From: Rotaria socialis
Taxonomy: Eukaryota > Rotifera > Eurotatoria > Philodinida > Philodinidae
NCBI GenBank assembly: GCA_905331475.1
Contig: CAJNYU010000004.1
Location: forward strand, 62,001-126,000
Reading direction: 5' to 3'
Length of the DNA: 64,000 bases
A program made the translations under genes and the position numbers. The notes below the pieces were generated by a model. It was not told the origin of the DNA. It made no database searches and saw nothing but the letters and a program-made list of their open reading frames with translations. Positions 24,023-36,521 of this stretch are shown here, piece by piece (positions within the stretch are counted from its first letter, which is position 1; the number at the start of each line of letters is the position of its first letter).

Positions 24023-26170
24023 TGGTAAATGGTAGTTTGAAATTACGAAACGACGTTGATTACCATAAGTGAACAAAATTTTATTATATCATTATCAACA
24101 TTTCATTTTATTATTTTTTTTCTACGAGTCTATAATGATGGATATATATGATTTTTTCTTTTATCATGCTGATCCTTATATATCTTCAATTCTTTCTATC
24201 TCTTGGATGTATAGTTCGATGAAATTTTATTTTTTAATTGTTATCAATTACTTCAGTTTTATCATTATGACAGTTTACGTCACGCGTCTATTTGTTTGTG
24301 ACAAATAAACTTTCTTTGTTGACCACATAACCCGATGTTTCTAATTTTGTGTCTAGTTTTCTCAAGATGATTGCATTTGAAAAATATACCAAGTGTATAT
24401 TGTGCCTATATTGATGGCACGCTTCGATTATTCTCCTTCCTTCTTTTTCTGTTCTCTTTCCATTGTTCTAATATATCTCTCTCCTGTCTCTCTTCTATAT
24501 ATATACGTGTGTTATGTATGAAGTTGTAACACTCTGATATGTGAGTAAAGAAACAAATGAACATCATGGCCTAGAGTAGCAGTAAGCCACTCCATCTGTA
24601 TCCAGTTTGTCATTACGATATCGGATCAACCACGGTCTTATTTATCGTTACATACGTATATAACAATTTATATAAAAATTATTTGAAATATAAAATATTT
24701 TTGTTTGAATTAAAAAAAAATAGTGCATAAGTCATGTACGAAATAGGTTGCTTATTGTAGACTGTAATGAAGCGAAAAAATTACGTTGGGCAATTGAATT
24801 CTTAAGATTGGCTCTCTCTTCAGATTATAAAGAAGTTCAACACATGACAGTGTTCTCTATTTGTTGCTTCCTACTGATTTGTATTAGACAATCATTGTAG
24901 TTTAAAAACGTTTAATACCGATATTGCTTTAAACTTATTTGAAAGTGATGATTCACTGAATTTGTAAGACTAAAACAATGTTTTAATGAGTGAAAATCGT
25001 TTTTAATACCTGTCTTGCTACGCTTGCTGCTCTGGCATGTCATAAAAATCTGAATCGATTTCGTGTGACTAAGCGCATAGTTTACAACTTCTTTTTTTTA
25101 CATAGATTTGTAAAATGTTGCTTACTCACTACTTTCGGTTACTGTTCAATATTTTATCTATCAAAGTTTAATGAGCACATTTCTTTCACTCAAAAACCGA
25201 ATAACGATTGCATTGAAATACACTTCACATAAGTACATTCACTATAAAGACAAACAATGTTTTAACTGTACAACGGTCCAATTCTTATTCTTTGACACAT
25301 TTTTTTTGCAAAAACAGTGCAGTGCTACATTGGCGATTCAACAAATTGCTGGGCACAGAACAACTATTAGATAGATGAGTGCATTCTTCGATCACTATTG
25401 CGATTAACCCAGCACCAGTAGTACATCAACATGATGGGCTTGAATTTGATCCATTTTTGAAAAAAAATTAAAAAGAATACGATGACATCAGCATGAAGCA
25501 TTGTGAGAATATTCGTGAAAAATAGAAACAACTTCGTACGATTTGTAAAACACTTCCGCCAGAATTCGTTCTATAAGCTGAAAAGAAAGAAATGATTGAC
25601 GCATAAAATGTTAGTCATGTTTGCTCTGAAACAGTATATTGACTGATTTCATAAATAAATATTAAATGCAAAATAAAACCTCCAGCTGCAATGCATTCAT
25701 CGCCTAATCCAGTGTAGATATTTTTCTAACAGTATTTCTGATCTGTACGAATATATTTACTGAGTAAATATTATTTTATGATTCAATATAGATTTTATTG
25801 AAATGATGTGAATGAAGCCGTACATTATATTTTATTAATCAGTAGTTTCCGTTTTGAATATTCTATATATATATAGATATATAGATATGCATTAAAAGCA
25901 CATACATACACTGTTTTCAGTTCCAGAACAGCATGGTTACATATATTTTTTATATAATCTTTCTCGTTTTCTTTCACGATACTTTCGCTTAGTTTATGAG
26001 TGACAATGACAGTAAGTTTACCCATTTTACAATTTTTTCTCAATGAACGAATGAGAGTTATTGACTAGATGCTGGCCAATATCAAAATAGTGAATCGTTG
26101 AATAATCCTTTGAATCAAACACAATCATTTCGAAAGATTAACAACATGAGCATGATCGGCTCGGAGTTTC
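24023..26170. other. Intergenic, no gene seen
   Basis: AT-rich with small microsatellites (24500, 25865). Open frames are short and compositionally biased. Confidence 0.45.
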
Positions 26171-26908
26171 AGGTGCCACGAATAACGTCAGTGTTTCTTT
26201 AAATGGTCAAGGTCAAATTGTTCATTCTTTATCGTATCCTAATTTATTGCGTACCATACGTATTACTGCAAATCAAACCAATGGCTTCCCAGGTGACCAA
26301 AAGACTAGTAAAAAGACTAGTCTTTTTTCTAGACAAGTCGGCCGTCCAGTCTAGTCTTTTTCTCAAAATGTCCTAGTACAGGACTAGTCTGAAATCTCGC
26401 ATAGTCCNTAAAAGGACATACGGACTAGTCACAATAGATGTGGAAGACGTATTAGACTAGACTTGACGGGTATAGCAGACTTTTTGGACTAGTCATGCCG
26501 CCCGTCCTCCCTATTTTTTTGCTCACTTGGGTTGTTTGCGTTAATGGAAGGTACTATTCAAGTCGGTGAAGGAGTGCAGCTACATATTCATAACCGGGAA
26601 GATGAAACATTTTGTGTTGAAGAAGGTCAAATACAAGTTCGCCTTAATAACGATACGTTTTTTGCCAGCAAAGGTGACAGTATTTTTGCAGCCAAAAGAT
26701 CTTTAATGGCATTTCGAAACAAGAATGCAACAGGAACACGAGTACTGTTTTTTTTACACCTGATGGCATAGAAAAATACTTCTATAAGACAAGCTCATAT
26801 TTTGCACAACAACCTCCGAACACAAATATTACGGATAAGTTTGCAGAGGATTATGGAATGGAGCTATTCGGAATACCGATATGGGATGATGCAGAAAGCG
26901 CTACCTAA
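26171..26908 (+). pseudogene. Cupin-domain protein, broken by a transposon and a poly-T frameshift
   Basis: The frame after a TTTCAG acceptor encodes GATNNVSVSLNGQGQIVHSL and LLRTIRITANQTNG. It is interrupted at 26286 by a 244-bp element and resumes at 26532 with LFALMEGTIQVGEGVQ, LHIHNREDETFCVEEGQIQV and GDSIFAAKRSLMAFRN. HxH plus a downstream E within a double-Gly barrel is the metal-binding signature of a single-domain cupin. A run of eight T (26748-26755) then shifts frame. The continuation, TPDGIEKYF to the end IWDDAESAT and a stop at 26908, is in another frame. Exact loss of the element would rejoin the frame, but the poly-T shift would remain unless it is a sequencing error. Upstream exons were not found. 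Confidence 0.75.
26288..26531. mobile_element. CCCAGGTGA-ended MITE inside the cupin gene, TT duplication
   Basis: Begins CCCAGGTGACCAAAA and ends TTTTTTTGCTCACTTGGG (reverse complement CCCAAGTGAGCAAAA). It is flanked by TT at 26286-26287 and 26532-26533. It is full of GACTAGTC palindromes and contains one N (26408). The total is 244 bp, non-coding. Confidence 0.8.
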
Positions 26909-29900
26909 AACGCTTGTGACACACATAGACTGGAGTTTTTCTGCTGTCTTTTGCTATGATTTTATGTTACAAGACTAATATTAATCTCTAAATAAACATG
27001 TTTCAAAGTGTTTTCTGTGCTTGTGAGTTAATTTCATCTTAACTTTTACGGAAATGTTCGTATTAGTACTTTTGGCTAGCTCGATCTCATGTTTTCAATA
27101 AAGTTTCTATGAAAGAAAAAGGGATAGGAAGATAATGTATTGATTACTTGAGATTATAATTTCTAGTCAATACATAGATTTTATGTAGTATGCTTCGATT
27201 CCAGATATTGATGGTGAATTTGTATGTGATTATTCGATCAAGATAAAATCAAATACCCGATAAATATTTAGTTACATTTAAGTATGAGTATAGGCCAGGG
27301 GAGAAAAGGCGCGACTTCCGTACTTCTCTGTACTCTCATCGTACTTCAGAGACGATTTCATACGATATGTATACCCAAATGCATGCCTTTTACCAGTGAC
27401 TTTTTTCATGTCGTTGTACTTTTACTTGATTATAGTTACTATATTCTAAATATGAGTTCCACTGATAACTAGACACGTGCTATGCATCAACGATACTTCA
27501 TATAGATCTATTAATTCATAAAAGCTATTATTAAAATAAGTGACCGACTTGTAGTGAAGTTATCAATGTATTGTTATATAATTGTTAAAGATATGTATCA
27601 GGAGCACTGCCTATATTAACAATAAATACTTTTCTAATACTTACAACTTGATCAATATATTTTCATATAATACAACATAGTATGCCCTAGAGATAATAAG
27701 TAATAAATGCGCTGCACGTTCAATTTCTATAGCAGTATTTGCCAAGATCTCAATGAAAAAGTTGAGTTCGAAAAGGTACATCAATATTCAAAAGAAAATA
27801 AATATAAATAGTGTAGTAGTAAGACACGCTGTGTACCATTTTGAAAACCGTTATAGTAGAGATTCATATAAATAAATAGGAGATAACATTGTAAAAATAT
27901 TGGATCCAACTCTGAGCCACTTCGTACCCTTTTAATCCTGTTAAAATAGTGAAAATGCTTGTTCGGTAGCAAGAAATATATATTTGACACGCGCTTTGAT
28001 AAATCTGGATTTCTCTAATTTTTGATCACACATATTTATAATTCCAATAATGAGTCAATATATTTCTATGTTCCTATCATAATAATTTATCATGAGTAAG
28101 AAATACTATTGAATTTCGTGCGTTAGGAATAATTCAAATTTTGTTTAATCTCTTTCCCTTTCTTCTTGTATGTTTTCTTGTTACTTTTATGCTCCTTTCT
28201 TCTCATGACTTGATTTAAGTATTATTCTTATTTTTATTATCAGTATAGTGTACGAATCAAGTTGTCAAGTAAACGTTCATTTCTACAATGCGTCCATCAT
28301 ACTGAAAGGATTAGTTGAAGGGTCAACTATGAATGAAAGCTTATGGGAATGATCATACTGCCGCAGCACTTTTTTTTATGAAACCCTCGTGCGAATTTCA
28401 AAATATGAGCAATGCAAAAAGTAAAAATAAAAGTGAATCTTTTTCACTATTACACTGACAATATTATTTTTCCTGTAAGTATTATGACAGCTCATCGGTT
28501 ATGGTTCCTTCGTTTTCTGACATTCCCATCTAGATCATTTGATTTCAATCCATTGCAAATTATTTTTCAATACAGTTGGTCATGCTATTGTCATGTTTGA
28601 ATCAACAAAATCAATGGAAAATCACAGCGACACTTTTATTACTGACAGATTGACTGGTAATCTTATATTTATTTTAATTCGAATTCGAATTTGTCTTCAT
28701 TTCGTCTCCATTATCAGAGCGACTGAAGTATAAATATTATTCTATCATTAGAATAGAATTGGAGGTATCACCACAGTTTGAAAATAATTCAATGTGAAAT
28801 AGTCTATGCATAATTCGATATCGATACTAAAACTGAGACTAGGTCAGAATATGAATTGTTTAATTATTGATGGTACAATGTTTTGAAACGATTCTTGCTA
28901 GTGAATTGTTTTTCAGTGCAAATAATCTTTTTGTGAGGAAGCAAACATCAATTATATGACACTTACTCCACCAGTAATGTTCGAGTTGAAATTCCGAATC
29001 CACGATAATTTTTTTACCTTATGTGCAATGACACCTATAGCGAAGGCAACCAGTCAATTTATCTATACAATGGTTTATTCACTTTCACCAATATCAGCAC
29101 CATTTCAAAATAATTTCATATAGAGAAATATTTTGCTCACAGATCTGAGATGTTTAAACTTCGCCAGTGTTTCCACTAACAATATTCTGGAAAGTCTGTT
29201 CGTACCATTACACTGGATATATTTGTGAATTGAGTAATTGTCTAATACGACTTCGAATATATATGAGATAAGACTTTCCCGAAGCTTGCTCGCTACAAGT
29301 ATGATCTACGATATTATCGGGCTTTTATTCTGTGCTGGAATCATATCCTAGAATGCTACAGTAATGATATCATAGCGCACACATACAAGAGTATTAGTCG
29401 CGATTCTTCAGAAGGCACTGTGTGTTCTCACGCTGCGACACGGAAAATAAAGAGTCACTGATCTTACCTAATATTTTTGCATACATGGATACTGTTGACT
29501 TATAGTTCTCCGATATTTTTTACTTTTCTACTGCTAACAAATACTGGTATTTTTTATCTTTCATTTATATTACAATTCGAATTAAACAGCAGCTCATCTC
29601 GAGCACCGCTATCTTATTGGTATTAAGTTATTTCAATTTTTGATAACTATAGTATTGCATTAAATGAAACCAAGAACGATGCGTATACGCGTATTTTCTC
29701 AGATGATCTCTGTGTTGCAGTAACAAATTAGTTATTTCATCAAAGATTTATATTACAATAACATATACTCATTCCTGTATTCATCAGTCCTTATACTGTA
29801 GGTTCTCTTGCGGGAGGACTCTATTTTCACAAACTTATATTATGTTTGCTTTTATTTACAGATCGATTACTTAAGTCCATCACAATTGAATAATTTACAA

Positions 29901-31218
29901 TTAGAAGTTAACTAGAGTTCTACCTATAGAATATAAAAACACTTGGGTATTGTGAAAAGAACTGGGATTTTGTTCACTCCACTCAATTGAAGACCGCATT
30001 ATCGTTAGACCATCAATATTTACGAGATATAAACTTTGCGTATGTTGTTTTAGGCAGCACATCAATGCTTCGTCTATGTATTCAGTACTGCGAACGAACT
30101 GAAAGAGCAAAGAAGCATTAATTGAAAGAGAAGATTCAAAGAACATACGTGTGTATTTTGTTAAACGTTATTCACTGAATCATCTGATACCTTCACCTAG
30201 ATACATTTTCATGTATTCCGTTGGCTTTCCATATCCAAGAAAAAAATATACTAAAATTATCAAAAACTGAGGCTCGATAATCCGAACTAGATTACCCACA
30301 CCCATATTCATTTTGAAAGAAATTAGCTTATTACCGAACCTATATCCAGGCGAAGAACCTATGCGATGAGTTTATTAAACCTAAAACGGTTTACCAGATC
30401 ATGATTTTATCTTTCCTAAGATTCGGTAAACCTACATTAATACTCTGAAGCTTCTTTACCTGGTCAAAGGTCAATATAAAACGAACTTTTAAAGTGAATA
30501 ATACTGTCCTATTTGCTGCATGCAGAATAGATGAAAAACATTAAACCGATCGTAACTGCGCATTAGCCATCGAATAAGAAAATCTCATCTTTTATTCAAG
30601 TACTCTGTTATTAATACTGACAAATAACTCACATTCAACCAAATACACATGCCACAGATGCGTGTTATTACGTTCTAAAATATGCACTTTTACATATTCA
30701 AAGAAAAAATTTATCAAGAGTCTGTTTTCAAAACAACACTTTCCCTAATGTTTATCGACTGAATAAGTATATACTTTAACGCAATAAAATAAGCGTTAAG
30801 ACATGCTCTTATCTGACTGAAAACTGGATCGATTTTGCTATTGAAATTAAATGAAAAAGAATTGCAGTTGCTGAACCATATTGTTTGTTAAACGTTCTCT
30901 CAAGATATTTCTCTTACTAGAAAAACAAGTTAATTCTAGACCCGAGAACTGTTTCTTCTGCTACTGTGAATTTAATTACCTGGTCATAACACTTGAAAAT
31001 ATTATGCAAATTGCTTTTAATTTCCTTTGCAATATTCAATCAATATCGTCGTTGACAAAACAGTAAAGAATATTTGTGGTGAATGTGATACGTCATATAT
31101 CAACGAACTACAACTAATTCTCTTCAATTATACTTAAGTGCGAAAACAAATCTGACATATTTGCACTTTAAATTGCTACTTAGATAAATAAACGACGAAA
31201 ACAGAACCATCATATTGC

Positions 31219-31226
31219 CTATATAA
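31219..31226 (+). promoter_or_regulatory. Possible TATA box
   Basis: CTATATAA about 43 bp upstream of an ATG that opens a hydrophobic leader (31269). Plausible only by position and sequence. Confidence 0.25.
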
Positions 31227-31268
31227 TAGGCCGCTCCTGTGTCGAATCCACAGTTCTCAATTACAGCA

Positions 31269-31428
31269 ATGCAATCGTTTACAAGCATCATATGGGTTTT
31301 AATGTAAGTATCATTACCCTGGTACTCTCCAAAATTAGTAATTTGATTTTTCTAGATTCCAAATATGCACGAAAACAGGTACTACCCACATCTTTAATCG
31401 TGAATCCATGTACAGGCAACCTTACTAA
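31269..31428 (+). CDS. Possible short secreted peptide or gene remnant
   Basis: Two exons, 31269-31303 and 31356-31428, joined by a 52-nt intron with a GTAAGT donor and TTTTTCTAG acceptor, give 35 residues. The start MQSFTSIIWVLIFQIC looks like a signal peptide. The rest, TKTGTTHIFNRESMYRQPY, has no recognised domain. A TATA-like box lies upstream and a transposable element begins 90 bp downstream, so this may be the 5' end of a truncated gene. Confidence 0.25.
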
Positions 31429-31518
31429 TTAGATTAAATCCATGTTGTTGCTGATATTTAGTCCCACATTCACCCTGAAAACTGAAGGTTTTCAATACGA
31501 AAGCCGCTAATCTTGCTA

Positions 31519-32600
31519 CCCAGTCAGACAAAAGTCTTCGAAAAACGCGTTATAACACGTTAAAATGTCGTAAAACCGCCGTTATAATGAAATCTTAACG
31601 TGTTTTAACGCGTTACACGCATAAATATTTAACGCTTTCATGTTGTAATGCTTTAAACCACATTAAAATTTCGTAAGAACGGTGTATTTACGATTTATGC
31701 GTTTTCTCATCTACATCTCTTAATAGATCTTCTTATGACCCACATCCTAACCCTCTCCAGATATGTGCTTCTTTAACACATGCACATATTAAAAGTTCCA
31801 AAATTAGTGAACAATTTTTTAAAAGTCCGGGAAATGTATACGTTATAGATTCCTAAAATATAAATAAATTTGATAGGAACTCTGGGAGATTATTCAACCA
31901 AACAGTTTTAAGACTTTTTTCAAATTCTTTTTAAAGATATATATTTCTAACACTAAGTTTTCATCATTTATTTAAATATTAAAACAATCTTCAGATATAT
32001 TTTGAAAAAAATATATATCATTTTCAAAACATGTTCTTGAAACTGTGTCAAAATGTTTTCTAAATATTTAAAAAAAGAATTTTTATTTCCGAAAAATTGT
32101 TTTTTAAATGCAAAATATTGCTATTTTTTTTTATTAAAACTGAAAATGTAATAACGATTCCTCATCCTAACTTTATATCACCTTCAGCTTCCTATAAAAT
32201 TTCGTTCGATTAAAGCAGTATTTTTTACTTCAACTTGTTATTGTACGACCGATCGAATCGATAACATCTCGGACCATCAACCAACACATCTCATGAACAA
32301 ATCTAAGACCGCGCATGACTTCCAAAAGCTTTACCTATTATCTAGTAGATAAACTACAAGAGAAAACCGTTGTGAAACACATTGTAAACTCACACAGGAG
32401 AGGATCCTCACTTTTTTGGATTCCTTTTTCCGGAAAGTTCATTAACGGGTTAAAACACGTTACACTTTTGTACGTTGAAAAAAGCACTCCTAAATCAACC
32501 AGAAAAAAAAATCCAAAACAGTGCGGTTCTTCCGATTCTTTTATCCCTCCCAATTTTCACGTGTGTTAACGCGTTTTATTAAGGCGCTTGTCTGACGGAG
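31519..32600. mobile_element. CCCAGTCAGACAA-ended element, TA duplication
   Basis: The left end is CCCAGTCAGACAAAAG and the right end, reverse-complemented, is CTCCGTCAGACAAGCG. TA flanks both sides (31517-31518, 32601-32602). Both ends lead into AACGCGTT/AACACGTT words. The 1.08-kb body has no coding frame with recognisable transposase motifs. Confidence 0.65.
31818..31932. repeat. Arm of an apparently identical inverted repeat ending at the assembly gap
   Basis: About 115 bp that recurs, apparently identical, in reverse complement at 32859-32973, where it runs into the N gap. The shared segment spans TTTAAAAGTCCGGGAAATG to GACTTTTTTCAAATTC. This copy lies inside the 31519-32600 element; the other lies outside it. 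Confidence 0.85.
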
Positions 32601-32858
32601 TAGTACATATGCAGCTACCAAAATCTTCTCATTCATCAAGTTAATATAAAAATACCAATTTCCACCGAACATTCAATCTGACAAAGCTTTGTGAGCAAAA
32701 CTGCAAATTGCCATTTCCATATTAATCTAATTTTTCCAAGCCCATTTCACACTACCCTTATGTTCTATTCCCGCGATCTACTGCTAATGAAAAATTATTC
32801 TCAACGCGCACACATATCAACATAACAAATATACCACTCTTCTTCGAAATCAATCAGT

Positions 32859-32973
32859 AAAAAGAATTTGAAAAAAGTCTTAAAACTGTTTGGTTGAATA
32901 ATCTCCCAGAGTTCCTATCAAATTTATTTATATTTTAGGAATCTATAACGTATACATTTCCCGGACTTTTAAA
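32859..32973. repeat. Second inverted copy abutting the gap
   Basis: Reverse complement of 31818-31932. It continues up to the first N, so the true extent of the inverted repeat is hidden by the gap. Confidence 0.85.
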
Positions 32974-33073
32974 NNNNNNNNNNNNNNNNNNNNNNNNNNN
33001 NNNNNNNNNNNNNNNNNNNNNNNNNNNNNNNNNNNNNNNNNNNNNNNNNNNNNNNNNNNNNNNNNNNNNNNNN
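32974..33073. other. Assembly gap (100 N)
   Basis: Exactly 100 Ns, which usually marks a gap of unknown size. An inverted repeat precedes it and a truncated gene follows it. Confidence 0.99.
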
Positions 33074-33205
33074 CGTCAAGTTGGCGAAGATAAATGTGGT
33101 TATTTGGAAGATCGTCGTCCCGCATCGAACTGTGACCCATATGCTGTGACAGATATCATTGTACGAACTGTATGTCTTAATGAAAAAGATACTGTAGAAG
33201 AATAA
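33074..33205 (+). CDS. Glutamine synthetase, C-terminal fragment
   Basis: The 43 codons before the stop read [20 protein letters not shown] then [19 protein letters not shown]. The [15 protein letters not shown] block is the conserved C-terminal signature of eukaryotic glutamine synthetase (glutamate + ammonia + ATP to glutamine); its ExRRPASN segment contributes to the active site. The frame is intact and the stop (33203-33205) is in the expected place, so the remainder of the gene is presumably in the gap. Whether the gene is complete in the organism cannot be judged. The 3' flank is AT-rich with AATAAA-like words. Confidence 0.88.
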   Translation, partial: RQVGEDKCGYLEDRRPASNCDPYAVTDIIVRTVCLNEKDTVEE

Positions 33206-33779
33206 TCGTTATCCGGATAGGAAACCATTCTCTCAAGGATCAGTACTTTTTTTTTCTCTTGTATCTAAACATTCATTCTAGTTAACTTAGATAAACCAAT
33301 ATAGCAGTTGTTTTTATAGAGGTCAATACTCTTTGGCCTTTTGTTAGTTTTCAATTCGAATGTTTTCTCGTCTTTGTACATCTATTTGCGCGTACAAAAA
33401 ATATTTTATGCGATCATAATAAAATTTTTATTTTTTCGATTGTGCCATTATGTTGCTTGTGAAAATAAAGTGAATTTGTAATGGTCATCAACTAAGTATT
33501 GTGTTTTGATTCACAGTCAATGACAAAATTTAACATCTGACACCATTTCTTTTTTGTTATGCAAATTGTTTTCATTGAGCAGAACAAAACACGAATTTAT
33601 CAAGAAAAATATTCGAAAAAGTTCGACCTGCTGCTCGTTCTCTCTAGAAAAACGACAAAGGCAATACAATACTATTATTGATATCGAGGTCACAAATACT
33701 GTTTCGTTCTTTTTGTTATTATATATGCAGTAGCATTTAATGTTAGGGGTGTTCATTTATATTTATTGATCTTTATAAT

Positions 33780-33960
33780 AACGAGTAAATATAAATAAAA
33801 TGCTTATAGTTACTTGTAAAATAAAGATAAATATTTTATTTATATTTAAAAAATAAAGATTAATAAATTTGAAAATATTTATTATTTGAAAAATAAAGAT
33901 AAATAAATCAGATAATTTGGAAAAATAAGTATAAAGTAAATATAAAGTTAGCAATTTTTC
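33780..33960. repeat. AAATAAAGATAAAT low-complexity tract
   Basis: Imperfect tandem AAATAAAGATAAA(T) units. Any frame through it is compositionally trivial. Confidence 0.6.
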
Positions 33961-34152
33961 TATGAGCGACAAAGAAGCAAATGCCTGATCAAGGCTGCCA
34001 GATGTTCAGGTCCCAGATGGAGTACATGTCGGCAGTATTTCTAATAGGATTTCGAAGCACTGTGTACATGTACACCCTACTAAGCCAAAAATTTGATTTT
34101 CAGAGTGTACTTCATAGGAAAACAAAGTGTATTCTGAAAAATAGAGTGTACG

Positions 34153-34486
34153 CCCATATCGCACAAACCGATCGAAAACCACCGGTTAACCGCGGTTTGT
34201 TTTTACAAAAATCGGTTAACCGCGGTTATGTAAGCCATTTTAGCGACTTTACAGCGTAAAAACCGACGGTTAACCGTGGTTAAACGCCCAGTTAACCGGA
34301 TAAATAACCGGTTAATTGAGGGCGAACCGACTGTTTGTCCGGTTAACCGGGCGTTTAACCGCGGTTAACCGTCGGTTTTTACACTGTAAAGTCGCTAAAA
34401 TAGCTTGCGTAACCGCGGTTAACCGATTTTTATAAAAAACGAACCGCGGTTAACCGATTTTTCTCGATCGGTTTGAGCGACATGGG
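34153..34486. mobile_element. CCCATRTCGC-ended fold-back rich in AACCGCGGTT
   Basis: Begins CCCATATCGCACAAACCGAT; the reverse-complemented right end is CCCATGTCGCTCAAACCGAT. The whole 334 bp is a near-perfect palindrome: the arms share TCGGTTAACCGCGGTT and the GTAAAGTCGCTAAAAT / ATTTTAGCGACTTTAC pair. It is dense in GGTTAACC and CCGCGG. No clear target duplication is seen; similarity may extend to a GTACG outside each end. Confidence 0.75.
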
Positions 34487-35192
34487 ACCGTACTTCTCCG
34501 TATTCATATAGTTTAAGGTCGTCTACGGATCGTTTTGTCCAATCTGTGTATTTCGACAAATTATTTCGTATCTATAGTAACGTTTTCTTTGTTTTAATGT
34601 GCAATGTTGGTGGTAAATTTTTCGATGTTGTTCACCTGTTTGACCATTAGTAGCATAAAACGTCATTAGCTGTCAATGGTCAATTCTATCAGTATTGAAA
34701 TGTTCTAATTGTGGATCAAGTCCAATGTTGAAGCTTGGCCGAGGATGACGTGCTTATCTAGTCATCGGTTCAGTTTATACGCTATTGTATTTTGTAATGA
34801 CCAGCTATTATTCAATTCAATATTCAAACAGGATTCGCACATGTATTGTATATTATTATTCGATAGCTACATTTAGCCAAATGTAAAAAAACTGAATGAA
34901 ATAGATTTTATTAATTCATCAATTGTTTCTCACATAAAAATATTTTTATAAGTTGCAATGCTGTTTCACTAATGCGTAGTAAATGATAAGCTTCAATAAA
35001 AACTATATATGAAAATGAATTGGATAGTATAATTTGAAGTTGTATTAGCGCAGGTTTATTTGCTGTCGATATGCATCTCCTAATTTTTACCATGGGCAGT
35101 TAATAATGAGAACACAGAAAAACGAAACCTAGAGGTACAGACACACAAAATAATAATATAATCATACGATGTTACAATATAAACCGACTCAC

Positions 35193-35334
35193 ATGCGTGT
35201 AGAAAATTAGGCCATAGTATTTCAAAAGGATCTGGGGAATTCTTCAATAATCCGATATCATCAATTGAAAATAGAGTAATTGTATCCGCCAGATGAGTAT
35301 TTATTCCTTCGCAGCCTGTGCACCTTCTAGCCAT
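35193..35334 (-). CDS. Weak exon candidate, unknown protein
   Basis: An ATG-started frame reads MARRCTGCEGINTHLADTIT, then FSIDDIGLLKNSPDPFEILW and a few more residues before a GTGAGT donor. The composition is protein-like, but no downstream exon joins in frame for more than a few codons. It is probably a gene relic or chance frame. No family recognised. Confidence 0.22.
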
Positions 35335-36435
35335 TCATTCTTGTGGGTGTTTAGAATTCGTTTCTCAGTAAGTAATTCTATGTTTTTAGAGACATTCAGA
35401 GCTTTAATAATGTTGTATAGAACTGTGTTAAGTTACCTTGCTGACATTCTGAGAAGACGGGGAAAATAGTAAAGAGTCATGTGAAAATAGGAAGAACATA
35501 GCTAGAGAACAACACTACGTAGTTCTCATGATGATATTCCATAAATACGGAAACATCTACTAGTTCTGTGCCGATGATGAATGTTTTTGAAAATTTTATC
35601 CTCTTACAATAATATCAATGAATGTTACATCAGCAGTGAGGCAATTGATAAGAATATTCTTGCAGAGACAAAGCTTCAAATACTGGATATTGTGTAACAA
35701 GTTCTAGTTCATGAATTAATTTTTTTTGAGAAACAGTACGAAAGTTTTGACTTTGTTCACCAGTAATAGTTGATTGTATTTGATTAAACTTTCATCTGGT
35801 ATTTTGATGACATTCATGTTACGATAACTTGACTATAATTAAGAAAACATTTTATAATAATTGTCGATTCACTAAATACTGAATCTTTAATTCATAAATA
35901 TTAATTAATCTAATAATCAGTCCATTTCGTTTGAAATTCTATTATTGGAATGGATCACTGTATGAGACAGATTCGATGTTGTGACTTGTGAATGTGATGT
36001 TATTTTTTTATGTGTTTCAAAAACATTATACATATTTTTTTCTTACGAAATGAAAACAAAGTGACCGGCAGAATTTTTTCCTGTTCTTAATTCTGTCGAT
36101 CATGTAATTTGTGTTCCAAATGTTGTCGAAGTAATGAAAATACATAGAACTATTAAATATAAGCACGTGGGTGCCTTCTTGACTAGACAAAATCACTATC
36201 GTTCTTATATCAATCGATAGATCTCTTCAAGGGCTACCCAGTCGTATGAAGTGAGCAGAAGCAAACCTAATTACACGTGATTTTGTTTCTTCAAAAGACA
36301 TTCGATAAGAGGGACCATTGTGCTTCAATCCATTATTCTACAGGATAACTGCACTTCAGAGTACAATCAATAGCATATTCGGAATCAGTGGCACAAATTA
36401 CATCAGTTCAGGGAGTTTTTCGAAAAAACATTTCT

Positions 36436-36521
36436 TTCACCAAAAGCTTACGTGAGGGGCCCCGCGGTACGTTTTTTTGAAACATTTAGCTGTGGTCACC
36501 CTAAGGTAAGCTTTTGGTGAA
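36436..36521. repeat. Small hairpin with 16-bp perfect arms
   Basis: TTCACCAAAAGCTTAC (36436-36451) is repeated in reverse complement at 36506-36521, around a loop containing GGGGCCCCGCGG. The N at 36522 adjoins the right arm. Confidence 0.7.

Larger units (their letters stand above)
26909..31518. other. Long gene-poor stretch
   Basis: AT-rich with no convincing multi-exon gene. A possible very short secreted peptide (31269-31428) is listed separately. A minus-strand open frame at 29901-30146 looks protein-like but is isolated. Confidence 0.45.

Noticed and set aside
29901..30146. Protein-like minus-strand frame with an acceptor before it
   Set aside because: A faint resemblance to phospholipase D-like sequence was considered, but no HxK motif, start or partner exon could be found.
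32315..32569. Overlapping frames on both strands
   Set aside because: Inside the 31519-32600 element; no recognisable protein.
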